A stretch of DNA of 64,000 nt from an uncultured Paraprevotella sp. (GTDB lineage: Bacteria > Bacteroidota > Bacteroidia > Bacteroidales > Bacteroidaceae). The number at the start of each line of letters is the position of its first letter. The first letter of the stretch is position 1. The notes beneath the pieces were generated by a model. It saw nothing but the letters and a program-made list of their open reading frames with translations. It was not told the DNA's origin and did not search any database. Shown in pieces: positions 53,056 through 62,472 of this stretch. The position numbers were made by a program, and so were the translations under genes. The stretch is taken from contig CALUKY010000004.1 of assembly GCA_944321345.1 (NCBI GenBank), positions 62,001 through 126,000 of the forward strand, written 5' to 3'.

Positions 53056-55098
53056 TTAGAAGTTAAATCCGGCACGTATGTAGGCGCCTAACTGCTTGCT
53101 TCGGCTGCAATAGTGCAGGGTGGCACCGATGGGACCGATGATGGTCTTCCAGTCATACTTTATGGCTCCTCCAATAATATGATAACCCTTTTCCTCATTC
53201 GACCCGAATCCGTCTTTAAAGAATCTCAGCCATTTGTCGGTAGTGATGGCCAGATTGCCTACTACACTGACATAGTGTACTTTTCCGATGCGCTGGCGTA
53301 ATTCCAGTCCGCCGAGAGCCAAGGCACGGTGGGCGATTTCAAAACGGTTGATGCCGTAGAACGGAATCTGCTGTTCGAAATACTTTCCGGCTTCCTGTCC
53401 GCCCAAAGTATTCGATTCGGAAACGGTGTTGCTGGCGGTGACATAGCGTCCGGCTGCCCAGGAGTGGATGGTGAAGCGGGTGTTTACCGATGCGGCACTT
53501 TCCCAGTGAACACTGGCTACGTGAAACGGCTTCTGATTATTAAGGGATATGACATACTTGTATAGAGCCGAGAACTTTTGTCCAGTGGTGGCAAAATACG
53601 GATGGTCCATGCTGTTGAAGGAACATTCGGCTCCCAATTTGAAATAGCTTTCCTTTTCAATGTTCTCTTCAAAACGATGGTTTTCGGATTTGAAAAGGAA
53701 ATCGCCATAGTTGTAGTTGATGATCTCACTGCCGAAGTTTATCAGCATTTTTTTCCAGCTGCGTCCGAAGTGTAGAATCAGACGGTTTTTATTGAAGTTG
53801 ATTTCACAGACACGTTCTCCTTTATTATAGACGTTGAAGTCATTGAATTCAATCTTATAAGCTGCCGCCAGGTTCCATTCCTTTCCGAGATGGAAGGCAT
53901 AGTCCAGTCGTCCCGTCATCTTGTTTCCCAGTCGGGCAGTCAGGGCAAAAGAGTGGCGTGGCAGCTGCTTGAACTGAAACTGGGTGTTGAAAATCAGGGC
54001 CGCCATTTCCTCATTGTCATATCTGGCACCCAGATTGAGGGTTTTTTTGGGTGCGTCGCCGATGAGCAGATGTTTGTACTGTTCATGTTTTATATCTGCA
54101 TCCGGAAGGAAACGTACGGGGCTGGTCTTTCTGGCCGGATTTTCATTGCTCACATTGCCTAATTTCTTTTTGATGGCATAAATCTGGTCGATCTTGCTCA
54201 TGGCGGCCTGTTCGCCGCGGTTGATCAGCGTATCGATGGCTTCGGTTCTGAAGCTGGCTGTGCTGTATCCCTTGATGTTGATCTTGATGTAGACATCCGA
54301 ATTCCGGATATTGTTTTTCCACCGGTCCTGACTTTGTAGGTCGATGAGCTGCATGAACTGGGCAAAGATATCGTTTTCCAGTTCATCGGCACTTTTGAGT
54401 TCCTCCTGCACATCGGCACCGATAATGATGTCTGCTCCCAGTTGGCGCGCCACATCTACCGGATAGTTGTTTATCATGCCGCCGTCGATCAGGATATGAT
54501 CGCCCAAAACTACCGGAGCGAAGACTCCCGGCAGTGACATACTGGCACGCACGGCAATAGGCAATACTCCCGAGGTGTGCACAATCTCCTGCCCCGTAAC
54601 CACATCTTGCGAAACGCAGGCAAAGGGAATGGGCATTTTCTGAAAATCTATTGAATCGTGATAGCCTTCAGTCAGTTCCCAAAGCATGTTTCCGATGTTG
54701 CGTCCGCGGAGCACACCGCCGCTGATGGCATCCTGCGGCTTTTCGTGGAAGGGGAGCGAAAGGATATACCGGTCGCTTTCCTCCTTGCTTTCCAGACTCA
54801 TGTTCTCTCTTTTCTGCTGGTCGCTGAGCAATTGCTTCCAGTCCTGTTTCATCATGATGCTGTCCAGTTCCTCGGGCGAGTAACCGATGGAGTAGAGGCT
54901 GCCCACGATGGCTCCCATGCTGGTGCCCACGATATAGTCGATAGGAATGCCGGCCTTTTCGAGAACCTTAAGAACACCCACATGTGCTGTTCCCTTGGCG
55001 CCTCCACCGCTGAGCACAACGCCCACTTTGGGTCTTGATTCTGCCATGCAGGGAAGCACCTGTAACAGGGTAATCAGAATAAAAATTAGTTTTTTCAT
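53056..55098 (-). CDS. patatin-like phospholipase with C-terminal outer-membrane barrel (PlpD/RssA type)
   Basis: 680 residues with signal peptide MKKLIFILITLLQVLPCMAES. Patatin domain about 25-230: oxyanion loop VVLSGGGAKGTAHVGVL, nucleophile GTSMGAIVGSLYS, and the catalytic aspartate in ILIDGGMINNYPVDVAR. A linking POTRA-like segment follows, then an Omp85-type barrel (about 370-680) ending in IRAGFNF, with a C-terminal aromatic. Such proteins are surface or periplasmic lipases anchored by their own barrel. The start ATG at 55098 was chosen for the signal peptide; the frame runs 23 codons further. A -7 box (minus TATCTTTG, 55185-55192) lies upstream. Confidence 0.92.
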   Translation of the reverse strand: MKKLIFILITLLQVLPCMAESRPKVGVVLSGGGAKGTAHVGVLKVLEKAGIPIDYIVGTSMGAIVGSLYSIGYSPEELDSIMMKQDWKQLLSDQQKRENMSLESKEESDRYILSLPFHEKPQDAISGGVLRGRNIGNMLWELTEGYHDSIDFQKMPIPFACVSQDVVTGQEIVHTSGVLPIAVRASMSLPGVFAPVVLGDHILIDGGMINNYPVDVARQLGADIIIGADVQEELKSADELENDIFAQFMQLIDLQSQDRWKNNIRNSDVYIKINIKGYSTASFRTEAIDTLINRGEQAAMSKIDQIYAIKKKLGNVSNENPARKTSPVRFLPDADIKHEQYKHLLIGDAPKKTLNLGARYDNEEMAALIFNTQFQFKQLPRHSFALTARLGNKMTGRLDYAFHLGKEWNLAAAYKIEFNDFNVYNKGERVCEINFNKNRLILHFGRSWKKMLINFGSEIINYNYGDFLFKSENHRFEENIEKESYFKLGAECSFNSMDHPYFATTGQKFSALYKYVISLNNQKPFHVASVHWESAASVNTRFTIHSWAAGRYVTASNTVSESNTLGGQEAGKYFEQQIPFYGINRFEIAHRALALGGLELRQRIGKVHYVSVVGNLAITTDKWLRFFKDGFGSNEEKGYHIIGGAIKYDWKTIIGPIGATLHYCSRSKQLGAYIRAGFNF

Positions 55099-55184
55099 TG
55101 TCAAAATGTGAGGAAAATATGCCAACTTGTCAGTCAAAAAAGGCTTTTTTTGCCGTGAGTATGTCATATCTTCGGGTTTGTAAG

Positions 55185-55192
55185 CAAAGATA
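55185..55192 (-). promoter_or_regulatory. -7 box of the patatin gene
   Basis: The minus strand reads TATCTTTG, 86 bases before the start. A partial -33 (ATTGTAG) lies about 25 bases upstream. Confidence 0.5.
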
Positions 55193-55267
55193 CATTATTA
55201 TATATAAATAATTCCCTACAATGGCTTTATAATTTTAGGATAATAATTTTTTTCGCCTTTGTTCTGT

Positions 55268-55284
55268 TTTGGCACGGGGTTTGT
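55268..55284 (+). promoter_or_regulatory. candidate heat-shock promoter element of dnaK, shared with clpB
   Basis: TTTGGCACGGGGTTTGT, 91 bases before the dnaK ATG. TGGCAC-N5-TTGT differs from the sigma-54 -24/-12 consensus (TGGCAC-N5-TTGC) at one base. The clpB counterpart is on the minus strand at 33726-33742. No TAnnTTTG box at usual spacing is seen between here and the start codon. Confidence 0.5.
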
Positions 55285-55375
55285 TTTTAATTATGCGGAT
55301 GGCGTTCTGAAAAGACGCTCATCCGGAGAGAATTTAAAATCATTTATTCAGATAATAATAAAAATAGATATAATT

Positions 55376-57280
55376 ATGGGAAAGATTATTGGTATTGACT
55401 TAGGAACAACAAACTCATGTGTTTCTGTATTCGAAGGTAACGAACCGGTAGTAATCGCTAACAGCGAAGGTAAGCGTACTACTCCTTCAATCGTAGCTTT
55501 TGTAGATGGCGGCGAGCGTAAGGTGGGAGATCCTGCCAAGCGTCAGGCTATCACCAACCCAAAGAAGACTATCTTCTCAATCAAGCGTTTCATGGGTGAG
55601 ACTTACGATCAGGTTCAGAAAGAGATCGCACGTGTACCTTACACTGTAGTAAAGGGTGACAACAACACTCCGCGTGTAGACATCGACGGTCGTCTGTATA
55701 CTCCGCAGGAAATCTCTGCCATGATTCTGCAGAAGATGAAGAAAACTGCCGAGGACTATCTGGGACAGGAAGTTACTGAGGCTGTAATCACTGTACCTGC
55801 ATACTTCTCTGACTCACAGCGTCAGGCTACCAAAGAGGCCGGACAGATTGCCGGACTGGAAGTAAAACGTATCGTAAACGAGCCTACTGCCGCTGCTTTG
55901 GCTTACGGTGTGGACAAGGCTAACAAGGATATGAAGATCGCCGTATTCGACTTGGGTGGTGGTACATTCGATATCTCAATTCTGGAGTTCGGTGGCGGTG
56001 TATTCGAAGTATTGTCAACAAACGGTGATACTCATCTGGGTGGTGATGACTTCGACCAGGTAATCATTGACTGGTTGGCTTCAGAGTTCAAGAGCGAGGA
56101 AGGTGTTGATCTGACTCAGGATCCTATGGCTTTGCAGCGTTTGAAAGAGGCTGCCGAGAAGGCAAAGATCGAGTTGTCATCTTCAACAACTACCGAAATC
56201 AACTTGCCATACATCACAGCTGTAGGCGGTGTGCCTAAGCACTTGGTTAAGAACCTGACTCGTGCTAAGTTCGAGCAGTTGGCCGACCGTCTGATCCAAG
56301 CTTGTAAGGTTCCTTGCGAGAATGCAATGCGCGACGCAGGTTTGAGCAACGCAGATATCGACGAAGTAATCCTGGTAGGTGGTTCTAGCCGTATCCCGGC
56401 TATCCAGAAGCTGGTTGAGGACTTCTTCGGAAAGGCTCCTTCAAAGGGTGTAAACCCAGACGAGGTAGTAGCCGTAGGTGCTTCAATCCAGGGTGCTATC
56501 CTGAACAAGGAAGGTGGTGTGGGCGACATCGTATTGCTCGACGTTACTCCGCTGTCAATGGGTATTGAGACTATGGGTGGTGTCATGACCAAGTTGATCG
56601 ATGCCAACACAACCATCCCTTGCAACAAGAGCGAGGTATTCTCTACTGCTGTGGACAACCAGACTGAGGTAACTATCCACGTTCTTCAGGGTGAGCGTCC
56701 AATGGCTTCACAGAACAAGTCAATCGGTCAGTTCAACCTGACAGGTATCGCTCCGGCTCGTCGTGGTGTTCCTCAGATCGAGGTAACATTCGATATCGAT
56801 GCCAACGGTATCCTGAAGGTATCTGCCAAGGATAAGGCTACCGGTAAGGAGCAGGCTATCCGTATCGAGGCTTCTTCTGGCTTGAGCAAGGAAGAGATCG
56901 AGAAGATGAAGGCTGAGGCTGAGGCTAACGCTGATGCAGATAAGAAAGAGCGCGAGCGTGTAGACAAGATGAACCACGCTGACTCAATGATCTTCCAGAC
57001 TGAGAACCAGTTGAAGGAGTTGGGTGACAAGATTCCGGCTGACAAGAAGCCTGCAATCGAGGGTGCTCTCCAGAAGTTGAAGGATGCTCACAAGGCTGGT
57101 GACATCGCCGCTATCGACGCTGCTACCGCTGAGTTGAACAACGCATGGCAGGCTGCCAGCGCTCAGATGTACCAGGGTGGTGCACAGGCTGGTCCGGGCG
57201 CAGGTGCTCAGGGTTCTACCAACGCAGGTTCTTCTTCAAATGACAATATTCAGGATGCTGACTTCGAGGAAGTGAAGTAA
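55376..57280 (+). CDS. dnaK: chaperone DnaK (Hsp70)
   Basis: 634 residues. ATP-driven folding chaperone in the cytoplasm, partner of DnaJ, GrpE and ClpB. N-terminal [21 protein letters not shown], phosphate loop [12 protein letters not shown] near 195, adenosine motif [21 protein letters not shown] near 335, substrate domain from about 390 ([19 protein letters not shown]), and an alanine/glycine-rich C-terminal tail ending [11 protein letters not shown], the EEV-like Hsp70 end. The start at 55376 is the conserved one; the frame runs 39 codons upstream. The neighbour is not grpE or dnaJ, so dnaK stands alone here. Confidence 0.98.
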   Translation: MGKIIGIDLGTTNSCVSVFEGNEPVVIANSEGKRTTPSIVAFVDGGERKVGDPAKRQAITNPKKTIFSIKRFMGETYDQVQKEIARVPYTVVKGDNNTPRVDIDGRLYTPQEISAMILQKMKKTAEDYLGQEVTEAVITVPAYFSDSQRQATKEAGQIAGLEVKRIVNEPTAAALAYGVDKANKDMKIAVFDLGGGTFDISILEFGGGVFEVLSTNGDTHLGGDDFDQVIIDWLASEFKSEEGVDLTQDPMALQRLKEAAEKAKIELSSSTTTEINLPYITAVGGVPKHLVKNLTRAKFEQLADRLIQACKVPCENAMRDAGLSNADIDEVILVGGSSRIPAIQKLVEDFFGKAPSKGVNPDEVVAVGASIQGAILNKEGGVGDIVLLDVTPLSMGIETMGGVMTKLIDANTTIPCNKSEVFSTAVDNQTEVTIHVLQGERPMASQNKSIGQFNLTGIAPARRGVPQIEVTFDIDANGILKVSAKDKATGKEQAIRIEASSGLSKEEIEKMKAEAEANADADKKERERVDKMNHADSMIFQTENQLKELGDKIPADKKPAIEGALQKLKDAHKAGDIAAIDAATAELNNAWQAASAQMYQGGAQAGPGAGAQGSTNAGSSSNDNIQDADFEEVK

Positions 57281-57312
57281 GTATCGGTAAACAACGATAA
57301 CTAACGATAGTG

Positions 57313-57347
57313 AAATAGGGTGTAGCTCAATGAGTTGCACCCTATTT
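57313..57347 (+). terminator. dnaK terminator
   Basis: AAATAGGGTGTAGCTCA / TGAGTTGCACCCTATTT, a near-perfect stem with a very short loop and a T-rich tail. Confidence 0.9.
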
Positions 57348-57397
57348 TCGTTTTTATACTTTTCTGATGGATTTGCTTGTTTTTCGGATTTTTATCG

Positions 57398-57405
57398 TAT
57401 ATTTG
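57398..57405 (+). promoter_or_regulatory. -7 box (TATATTTG) of the integrase operon
   Basis: TATATTTG about 94 bases before the first gene, with TTTG 22 bases upstream. A second TATTTG follows at 57411. Confidence 0.45.
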
Positions 57406-57498
57406 TACCATATTTGTGCCGACACTTAAAAGTAGATAATGTGACACTTAAATTGTCGTCGGCATTGAAAGTGAATAATTTATGTTTCAAAGACAGAT

Positions 57499-58059
57499 AT
57501 GCCGACAGCAAAATTTGAGATAATACGCAAATGTAAGGTCTGCGGAGAGCCATTTCAGGCAAAGACAATAGAATCGTGGTATTGCTCACCAAGATGTTCC
57601 AAGATTGCGTGGAAACGCCGCAAGGATGAAGAACGGAGAATGCAACAATTGGATGAAGTGGTCAGGAAGATACCGAAGTCCAAAGATTATATTACTGTTC
57701 CCGAAGCCTATGCCATGTTTGGAATCAGTAAAGAGACGCTATATCGCCTGATTCGCAAGGGCAGTATCTCAAGTGTGAATGCTGGTCAAAGACAAATCCG
57801 TGTCAGCAAGGAAGAATTACTCAAAATCTATCCACTACGGAAGAAGGCATTGGAAAAGTCTAAGCCCGTTGCCAAACTTTACAGTCTGGAACCGAAAGAC
57901 TGCTACACCATCGGAGAGATAGCCAAGAAATATCACTTGGACGACAGCACGGTGTATCTCCATATCCGCAAATACTCTATCCCCACCCGGCAGATAGGAA
58001 ACTTCGTTTATGCACCAAAGAAAGAAATTGATAACCTATATAAAGGAGCGAAACAATGA
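57499..58059 (+). CDS. zinc-finger plus double excisionase-type HTH protein
   Basis: 186 residues. N-terminal zinc-ribbon-like part (CKVCGEPFQAKTIESWYC...CS, about 11-32) followed by two MerR/excisionase-like helix-turn-helix domains: YITVPEAYAMFGISKETLYRLIRKGSISS (about 55-83) and CYTIGEIAKKYHLDDSTVYLHIRKYSIPT (about 135-163). The stop codon overlaps the integrase start by four bases. A role as directionality factor or regulator of the integrase is likely from family and position. Confidence 0.82.
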   Translation: MPTAKFEIIRKCKVCGEPFQAKTIESWYCSPRCSKIAWKRRKDEERRMQQLDEVVRKIPKSKDYITVPEAYAMFGISKETLYRLIRKGSISSVNAGQRQIRVSKEELLKIYPLRKKALEKSKPVAKLYSLEPKDCYTIGEIAKKYHLDDSTVYLHIRKYSIPTRQIGNFVYAPKKEIDNLYKGAKQ

Positions 58060-59312
58060 AGAAAGCATTGACAAACACACGTGTTTCGGTGAAACTCCGC
58101 AAATCGGAATACCGCGAGGAATGGTATCTGTATGTGGAAGCCTATCCGGTCTTTCAATCAGACAAGCCCACTCCTCAAAGAGTGCGTGAATATCTCAACC
58201 GCACCATCACCACTCCCATTTGGGATAAATCTCGGAATGCTCGGACTGATAAGGACGGCAAAACCACCTATAAGCCTAAACGTGACTTGAACGGTATCAT
58301 CCAATGCAAGTCGCAATTAGACCAAGAGGCGTGTATCTATGCCGACAAAGTAAGAAGTCTGCGCCAAAAAGAATACGACAATGCCTCACTCTATTCCGAA
58401 ACAGATGCAGAACAGGCGGAGCAGTTGGAGCGTTCACGTTGCAATTTCATTGAATACTTTGACCATGTGCAGCGCATCCGTCATGCACATAGTTCCGATT
58501 CTATCATAGCCAACTGGAACCGTGTATATGAACTGTTGAAAATTTATTCAAAAGGTAATGCCATTCCTTTTTTGCAGATAGACCTTAAGTTTGTAGAATC
58601 GTTCCGGCAATTTATATTGAACGCCCCACAAGGAGGTACAAAGAATGGTACTCTTTCCCAAAATACGGCATCCACTTATTTCTCCATATTTAAGGCTGCA
58701 TTGAAGCAAGCTTTTATTGATGGTTATCTTACCATTGATATTTCGGCAAAGGTCAAAGGCATTCAAGGAAGAGAGAGCCGCAGAGAATATCTGACGGTTG
58801 ATGAGTTGAATTGTCTGGCGCAAACTCCATGTGACCCATTATTAAAACGAGCCTCACTGTTTTCTGCATTGACAGGACTTCGTCATTGCGACATACAAAA
58901 ATTGAAGTGGTCAGAGATTGAAGAATTTAATGGCGGTTACCGCTTGAATTTTACCCAACAAAAGACAAAAGGCGTTGAGTATATGCCCATATCCGAACAG
59001 GCATTCCAGCTTTGCGGTGAACGTAAGGACGGTGAGCTACTGGTTTTTGCCGGCCTGCCTGACCCGTCATGGATTAACCGCCCCATAAAGAAATGGGTTG
59101 CTGAAGCAGGGATAACCAAACACATCACCTACCATTGCTTCAGACACTCGTATGCGACTCTGCAACTCGCCGGAGGAACAGATATTTATACGGTCAGCAA
59201 AATGCTCGGCCATACTAATGTGCGCACCACTCAAATTTATGCCAAAGTCGTTGATGCGAAGAAAGAAGAAGCAACCAAAACTATTAAGTTGGATTTGCCG
59301 AGCCAACAATAA
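58056..59312 (+). CDS. int: tyrosine site-specific integrase
   Basis: 418 residues. Arm- and core-binding N-terminal part, then the catalytic domain with all motifs: arginine in LFSALTGLRHCDIQKLKWSE (near 270), HCFRHSYATLQLAGG (HxxR, near 355), GHTNVRTTQIYAKV with the nucleophilic tyrosine near 395. It performs integration and, with the accessory proteins, excision of the element. Translationally coupled to the preceding gene and followed by a terminator at 59340. Confidence 0.93.
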   Translation: MKKALTNTRVSVKLRKSEYREEWYLYVEAYPVFQSDKPTPQRVREYLNRTITTPIWDKSRNARTDKDGKTTYKPKRDLNGIIQCKSQLDQEACIYADKVRSLRQKEYDNASLYSETDAEQAEQLERSRCNFIEYFDHVQRIRHAHSSDSIIANWNRVYELLKIYSKGNAIPFLQIDLKFVESFRQFILNAPQGGTKNGTLSQNTASTYFSIFKAALKQAFIDGYLTIDISAKVKGIQGRESRREYLTVDELNCLAQTPCDPLLKRASLFSALTGLRHCDIQKLKWSEIEEFNGGYRLNFTQQKTKGVEYMPISEQAFQLCGERKDGELLVFAGLPDPSWINRPIKKWVAEAGITKHITYHCFRHSYATLQLAGGTDIYTVSKMLGHTNVRTTQIYAKVVDAKKEEATKTIKLDLPSQQ

Positions 59313-59339
59313 ATTCTATTCCATACCTATTATTATATA

Positions 59340-59367
59340 AGCCATCTGTATTTGTATGCGGATGGCT
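59340..59367 (+). terminator. integrase terminator
   Basis: AGCCATC / GATGGCT stem with a TTTTTAT tail. Confidence 0.75.
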
Positions 59368-59434
59368 TTTTATATCTGTCCTTTTTTATATTCATAACTG
59401 TATGACACGATGATGATTCCCTTATGGAAAGAAG

Positions 59435-59503
59435 CATAAGCGAAAAAATCTAATAATGGGATTTGTCATTATAGATATTGATAATCAGTGTATTTCGCTT
59501 ATG
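59435..59503. repeat. 11-base inverted repeat in the 293-base gap before the second HTH gene
   Basis: CATAAGCGAAA (59435) and TTTCGCTTATG (59493) are exact reverse complements with a 47-base loop that contains TCATTATAG. The gap 59313-59604 otherwise holds only the integrase terminator and related CTTATG-type words, and is probably the control region for the replication/mobilization genes. Confidence 0.6.
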
Positions 59504-59604
59504 ATTCTTATGAACCCATGATGTTTCTTTATGTGGCATTTACCACCCATAAATCAGTATTGCTATTTGCCTTTACTTTGCGGTAAAAATCAACTGATAA
59601 CGAT

Positions 59605-59964
59605 ATGGACGACAAGAACATTACATTTGAAGATTTGCCAAAGGCAATGTCATGGATGATGGACAAGCTGAATAAACTTGATTCCAAATTAGACGGTTTG
59701 AATAGTGTTCCACAAGCGCTGTCTGCAGACCAGTGGATGAACCTTAAAGAGTTGTGTGAATATCTGCCCAGCCATCCAGCGGAACAAACCGTTTACGGAT
59801 GGACGAGCTGTCATCAGATTCCATACCATAAAAGAGGTAAACGCATAATGTTTCTCAAATCAGAGATTGACGCATGGCTTCATGAGGGGAAGCGAAAATC
59901 ACAAAAAGAATTGGCTGAAGAAGCGGCTCAATTCATCAAATCTAAACGAAACAGACCGTTCTAA
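59605..59964 (+). CDS. excisionase-like helix-turn-helix protein
   Basis: 119 residues. N-terminal coiled coil (MSWMMDKLNKLDSKLDGL), then an HTH_17-type winged helix (QWMNLKELCEYLPSHPAEQTVYGWTSCHQIPYHKRGKRIMFLKSEIDAWL, about 45-93), and a basic C-terminal tail. Such proteins are found just before the DUF3987 gene in many Bacteroidales mobilizable elements. Stop and the next start overlap (ATGG at 59964). Confidence 0.82.
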   Translation: MDDKNITFEDLPKAMSWMMDKLNKLDSKLDGLNSVPQALSADQWMNLKELCEYLPSHPAEQTVYGWTSCHQIPYHKRGKRIMFLKSEIDAWLHEGKRKSQKELAEEAAQFIKSKRNRPF

Positions 59965-61340
59965 TGGAACCGCTCGAATTGTGCAACAGCATCAGAATGG
60001 AGTTTGAAGGTGTTACTGGAAGCAAAATACCTTTGGACGCATTTCCTGCCAAGTTGCAGGACATGGTTCTGGCATTGGCACGTCAAGAGAACTATTCCAT
60101 AGAATACACGATGGCTTCTCTTCTGGCTGCTGCATCAACGGCCATTGGCAATGCCGTCAATATCCGCATTCGTGGCGGTTGGATTAGCAGCCCTATCTTA
60201 TACATGATTTTGGTCGGACGGCCTGGCATGGGTAAAACGCCACCGTTGGATTTTGCTTTTCGTCCTATACGGAAGCGAGATGCCAAGACCATAAAACAAT
60301 TCAAGGCAGATATGGAATATTACGATTCAATACTCGAAAGTCAGAAAGGCAAGAAAGACGAGAGACCACCATTGCCGCCTAAGCCAATTTTAAAACGAAC
60401 CATCATTTCGGACTTTACTCCTGAAGCTCTTATACGTGCGCTTGACGATAATCCGAGAGGAGTAGCTGTATATGTGGATGAAATAATGGGAATGTTCAAT
60501 GCCGTGAACCAATACAGCAAAGGACAACTGATAGAGCAACTACTGACTGCCTTCAGCGGTAAACCACTCGATGTGTCAAGATGCAGTATGCCGATACCCA
60601 TCCATATTGAGCGGCCTTTTATAAATATAGTCGGCACGATGCAGACCACCCGTGTACATGAATTGGTGGATAAAGGCTACAAGGACAACGGTTTGTTGGA
60701 TAGAATCATATTCGTCTATCCGTCATCGCAGGAAATACCTGATTGGCAAATGGATGAAGATTCCGCATCCTCATCATTTGAAAAATATTCTGCCTTGTGG
60801 GAGGATGTAATCAACCGTATTTGCGAGATTAGTTTCATATCGGATGAGAATAATGATTGTACTTTACAGAACGTACTGAACTTTTCCACAGAGGCTGGTG
60901 CTTATTTCACAAACTGGCGCAATGAATTAATCCACAATGTAAATCAAATCAAAGATGATGGTTTGGTGGATAGTCGGATAATGAAAACACCAATAATTGC
61001 AGCCCGTCTGGCTTTAGTATTCCAAATACTCCGATGGGCTTGTGGCGAGATTCATAAGGATTTTGTGGATATTGACTCTACGAAATCGGCAATCAGGCTG
61101 ACTTCCTATTTTGAGGATTGCTATTCCAACATCCAAAGATTCATGATTATGGAAAGTATAGAGCCACAAAAGAAAGGATTGCTTGACCTCGTGCCGTCAC
61201 TGTTCACCACAGCCGAGGCTGTCCAGGCTGGAAAAGAAGTCGGAATGTCGGAAAGGACTGTGATGTATGTGTTGAACGACCTTGCCGCGAAAAAAGTAAT
61301 CAAGAAAATTAAGAGAGGCGAATATGAGAAACTGCAATAA
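59964..61340 (+). CDS. DUF3987 P-loop protein (helicase/primase-like)
   Basis: 458 residues. Walker A VGRPGMGKTPPLDFAF near 81-97, Walker B-like GVAVYVDEIMGMF near 168, an arginine region NIVGTMQTTRVHEL near 219, and a C-terminal winged-helix part (FTTAEAVQAGKEVGMSERTVMYVLNDLAAKKVIKK, about 415-450). DUF3987 proteins are thought to act in replication of mobile elements. The last 12 bases overlap the first AAACTGCA repeat. Confidence 0.85.
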   Translation: MEPLELCNSIRMEFEGVTGSKIPLDAFPAKLQDMVLALARQENYSIEYTMASLLAAASTAIGNAVNIRIRGGWISSPILYMILVGRPGMGKTPPLDFAFRPIRKRDAKTIKQFKADMEYYDSILESQKGKKDERPPLPPKPILKRTIISDFTPEALIRALDDNPRGVAVYVDEIMGMFNAVNQYSKGQLIEQLLTAFSGKPLDVSRCSMPIPIHIERPFINIVGTMQTTRVHELVDKGYKDNGLLDRIIFVYPSSQEIPDWQMDEDSASSSFEKYSALWEDVINRICEISFISDENNDCTLQNVLNFSTEAGAYFTNWRNELIHNVNQIKDDGLVDSRIMKTPIIAARLALVFQILRWACGEIHKDFVDIDSTKSAIRLTSYFEDCYSNIQRFMIMESIEPQKKGLLDLVPSLFTTAEAVQAGKEVGMSERTVMYVLNDLAAKKVIKKIKRGEYEKLQ

Positions 61341-61426
61341 TCAGTACAGTCTGCACCTAGCAGTATTTGCAGTTTGCAGTTTCGGTCATCGATGCTCCTG
61401 CAAAACTGCAATAATTGCAAACTGCA
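61329..61426. repeat. iteron-like cluster of AAACTGCA, five copies in 98 bases
   Basis: AAACTGCA at 61329, 61403 and 61419 (plus); TGCAGTTT at 61368 and 61375 (minus). A longer direct repeat AAACTGCAATAAT occurs at 61329 and 61403, and TTGCAAACTGCA at 61415 forms an inverted match with TGCAGTTTGCA at 61368. The cluster lies between the DUF3987 gene and the primase-like gene and explains why the upstream extension of the next frame has odd, cysteine-rich text. Confidence 0.75.
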
Positions 61427-61452
61427 CGGACTGCATTTATAAATGTAAGGCT

Positions 61453-62460
61453 ATGACTGAATACAGATTTACACTTCAAAAATACAAACGAGGCTCGAAG
61501 TTGACTTGTCCAAAATGTGGAAGGAAGCAGTGCTTTGTCAAGTACATTGATACAGAGGGGCAAATCATATTTCCTGATTATGTAGGTCGGTGCGACCACG
61601 AACATTCATGTCAATACCATTACAAGCCATCGGACTATTTCAAAGATAATCCTATTATATTGGAGGAAAGGAAGCCGTGGAAACCACAGGCAAAAGTTAT
61701 ACAACCAAAATCCACAGACTACATTGACAGCAACTTCATGCGCCGTTCACTTACCAACTATGAAAGAAATCCCTTATTCTCATTCTTTACGAGATTGTTT
61801 GGCAAAAAAGAAGCCTCTCGGCTGTTCCAATTATACCATGTCGGGACATCCAAGAAATGGGGAGGCTCCACGGTGTTCTGGCAGATTGACCGACAAGGAA
61901 GAGTGCGAGCCGGAAAGATTATGCTGTATAATCCGGCGACAGGACATCGAGTGAAAGAGCCAAGAAGTTATGTGAGTTGGGTGCATACGGAATTGGGATT
62001 TGAGCACTTCAAAATGAAGCAATGCTTGTTTGGCGAACATCTGTTAACCGACTTTCCGACAAAAGCTGTTGCCATTGTGGAGAGCGAGAAATCTGCTTTG
62101 GTGGCCACCCACTTCATGCCTGATTTTGTATGGCTGGCCACCGGAGGAATACACGGCTGTTTTAAGGCTGACACCGTTAGTGTATTGAAAGGCCGTGCAG
62201 TTATGCTATGCCCAGACTTGGGTGCAAAAAACGTTTGGCAGGAGAAAGCTCATCTGCTTTCTTCCATTTGTTCAAAAGTTGTTTTCAGTGAAATATTGGA
62301 ACGGTACGCAACAGACGAACAAAAGGGAAAAGGTTTGGATATAGCCGACTTCCTGCTGATGACCGATACCCCTACAATGGCACTTCAAAAAATGATAAAG
62401 AGGTGTCCGAGTTTGCAAATGCTCATTGACCGATTTCAGTTAGAATTAGTTGAACAATAA
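61453..62460 (+). CDS. zinc-finger and toprim-like primase protein (DUF6371-type)
   Basis: 335 residues. N-terminal zinc ribbon (LTCPKCGRKQCFVKYIDTEG, then CDHEHSCQYHY) and a central-C-terminal toprim-like region: VAIVESEKSALVATHF near 205 and GRAVMLCPDLGAKNVWQEK near 245. This is a primase-like domain set found in Bacteroidales mobile elements, paired with DUF3987. The start ATG at 61453 (MTEYRFTLQKYKRGSK) was preferred over the upstream frame from 61324, which covers the repeat cluster. Confidence 0.8.
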   Translation: MTEYRFTLQKYKRGSKLTCPKCGRKQCFVKYIDTEGQIIFPDYVGRCDHEHSCQYHYKPSDYFKDNPIILEERKPWKPQAKVIQPKSTDYIDSNFMRRSLTNYERNPLFSFFTRLFGKKEASRLFQLYHVGTSKKWGGSTVFWQIDRQGRVRAGKIMLYNPATGHRVKEPRSYVSWVHTELGFEHFKMKQCLFGEHLLTDFPTKAVAIVESEKSALVATHFMPDFVWLATGGIHGCFKADTVSVLKGRAVMLCPDLGAKNVWQEKAHLLSSICSKVVFSEILERYATDEQKGKGLDIADFLLMTDTPTMALQKMIKRCPSLQMLIDRFQLELVEQ

Positions 62461-62472
62461 ATAGAGTTGAAG

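Noticed and set aside
61324-61452. 43-residue cysteine-rich N-terminal extension of the primase-like protein
   Set aside because: This is the AAACTGCA repeat cluster read as protein; the family-like sequence begins at MTEYRFTLQ.
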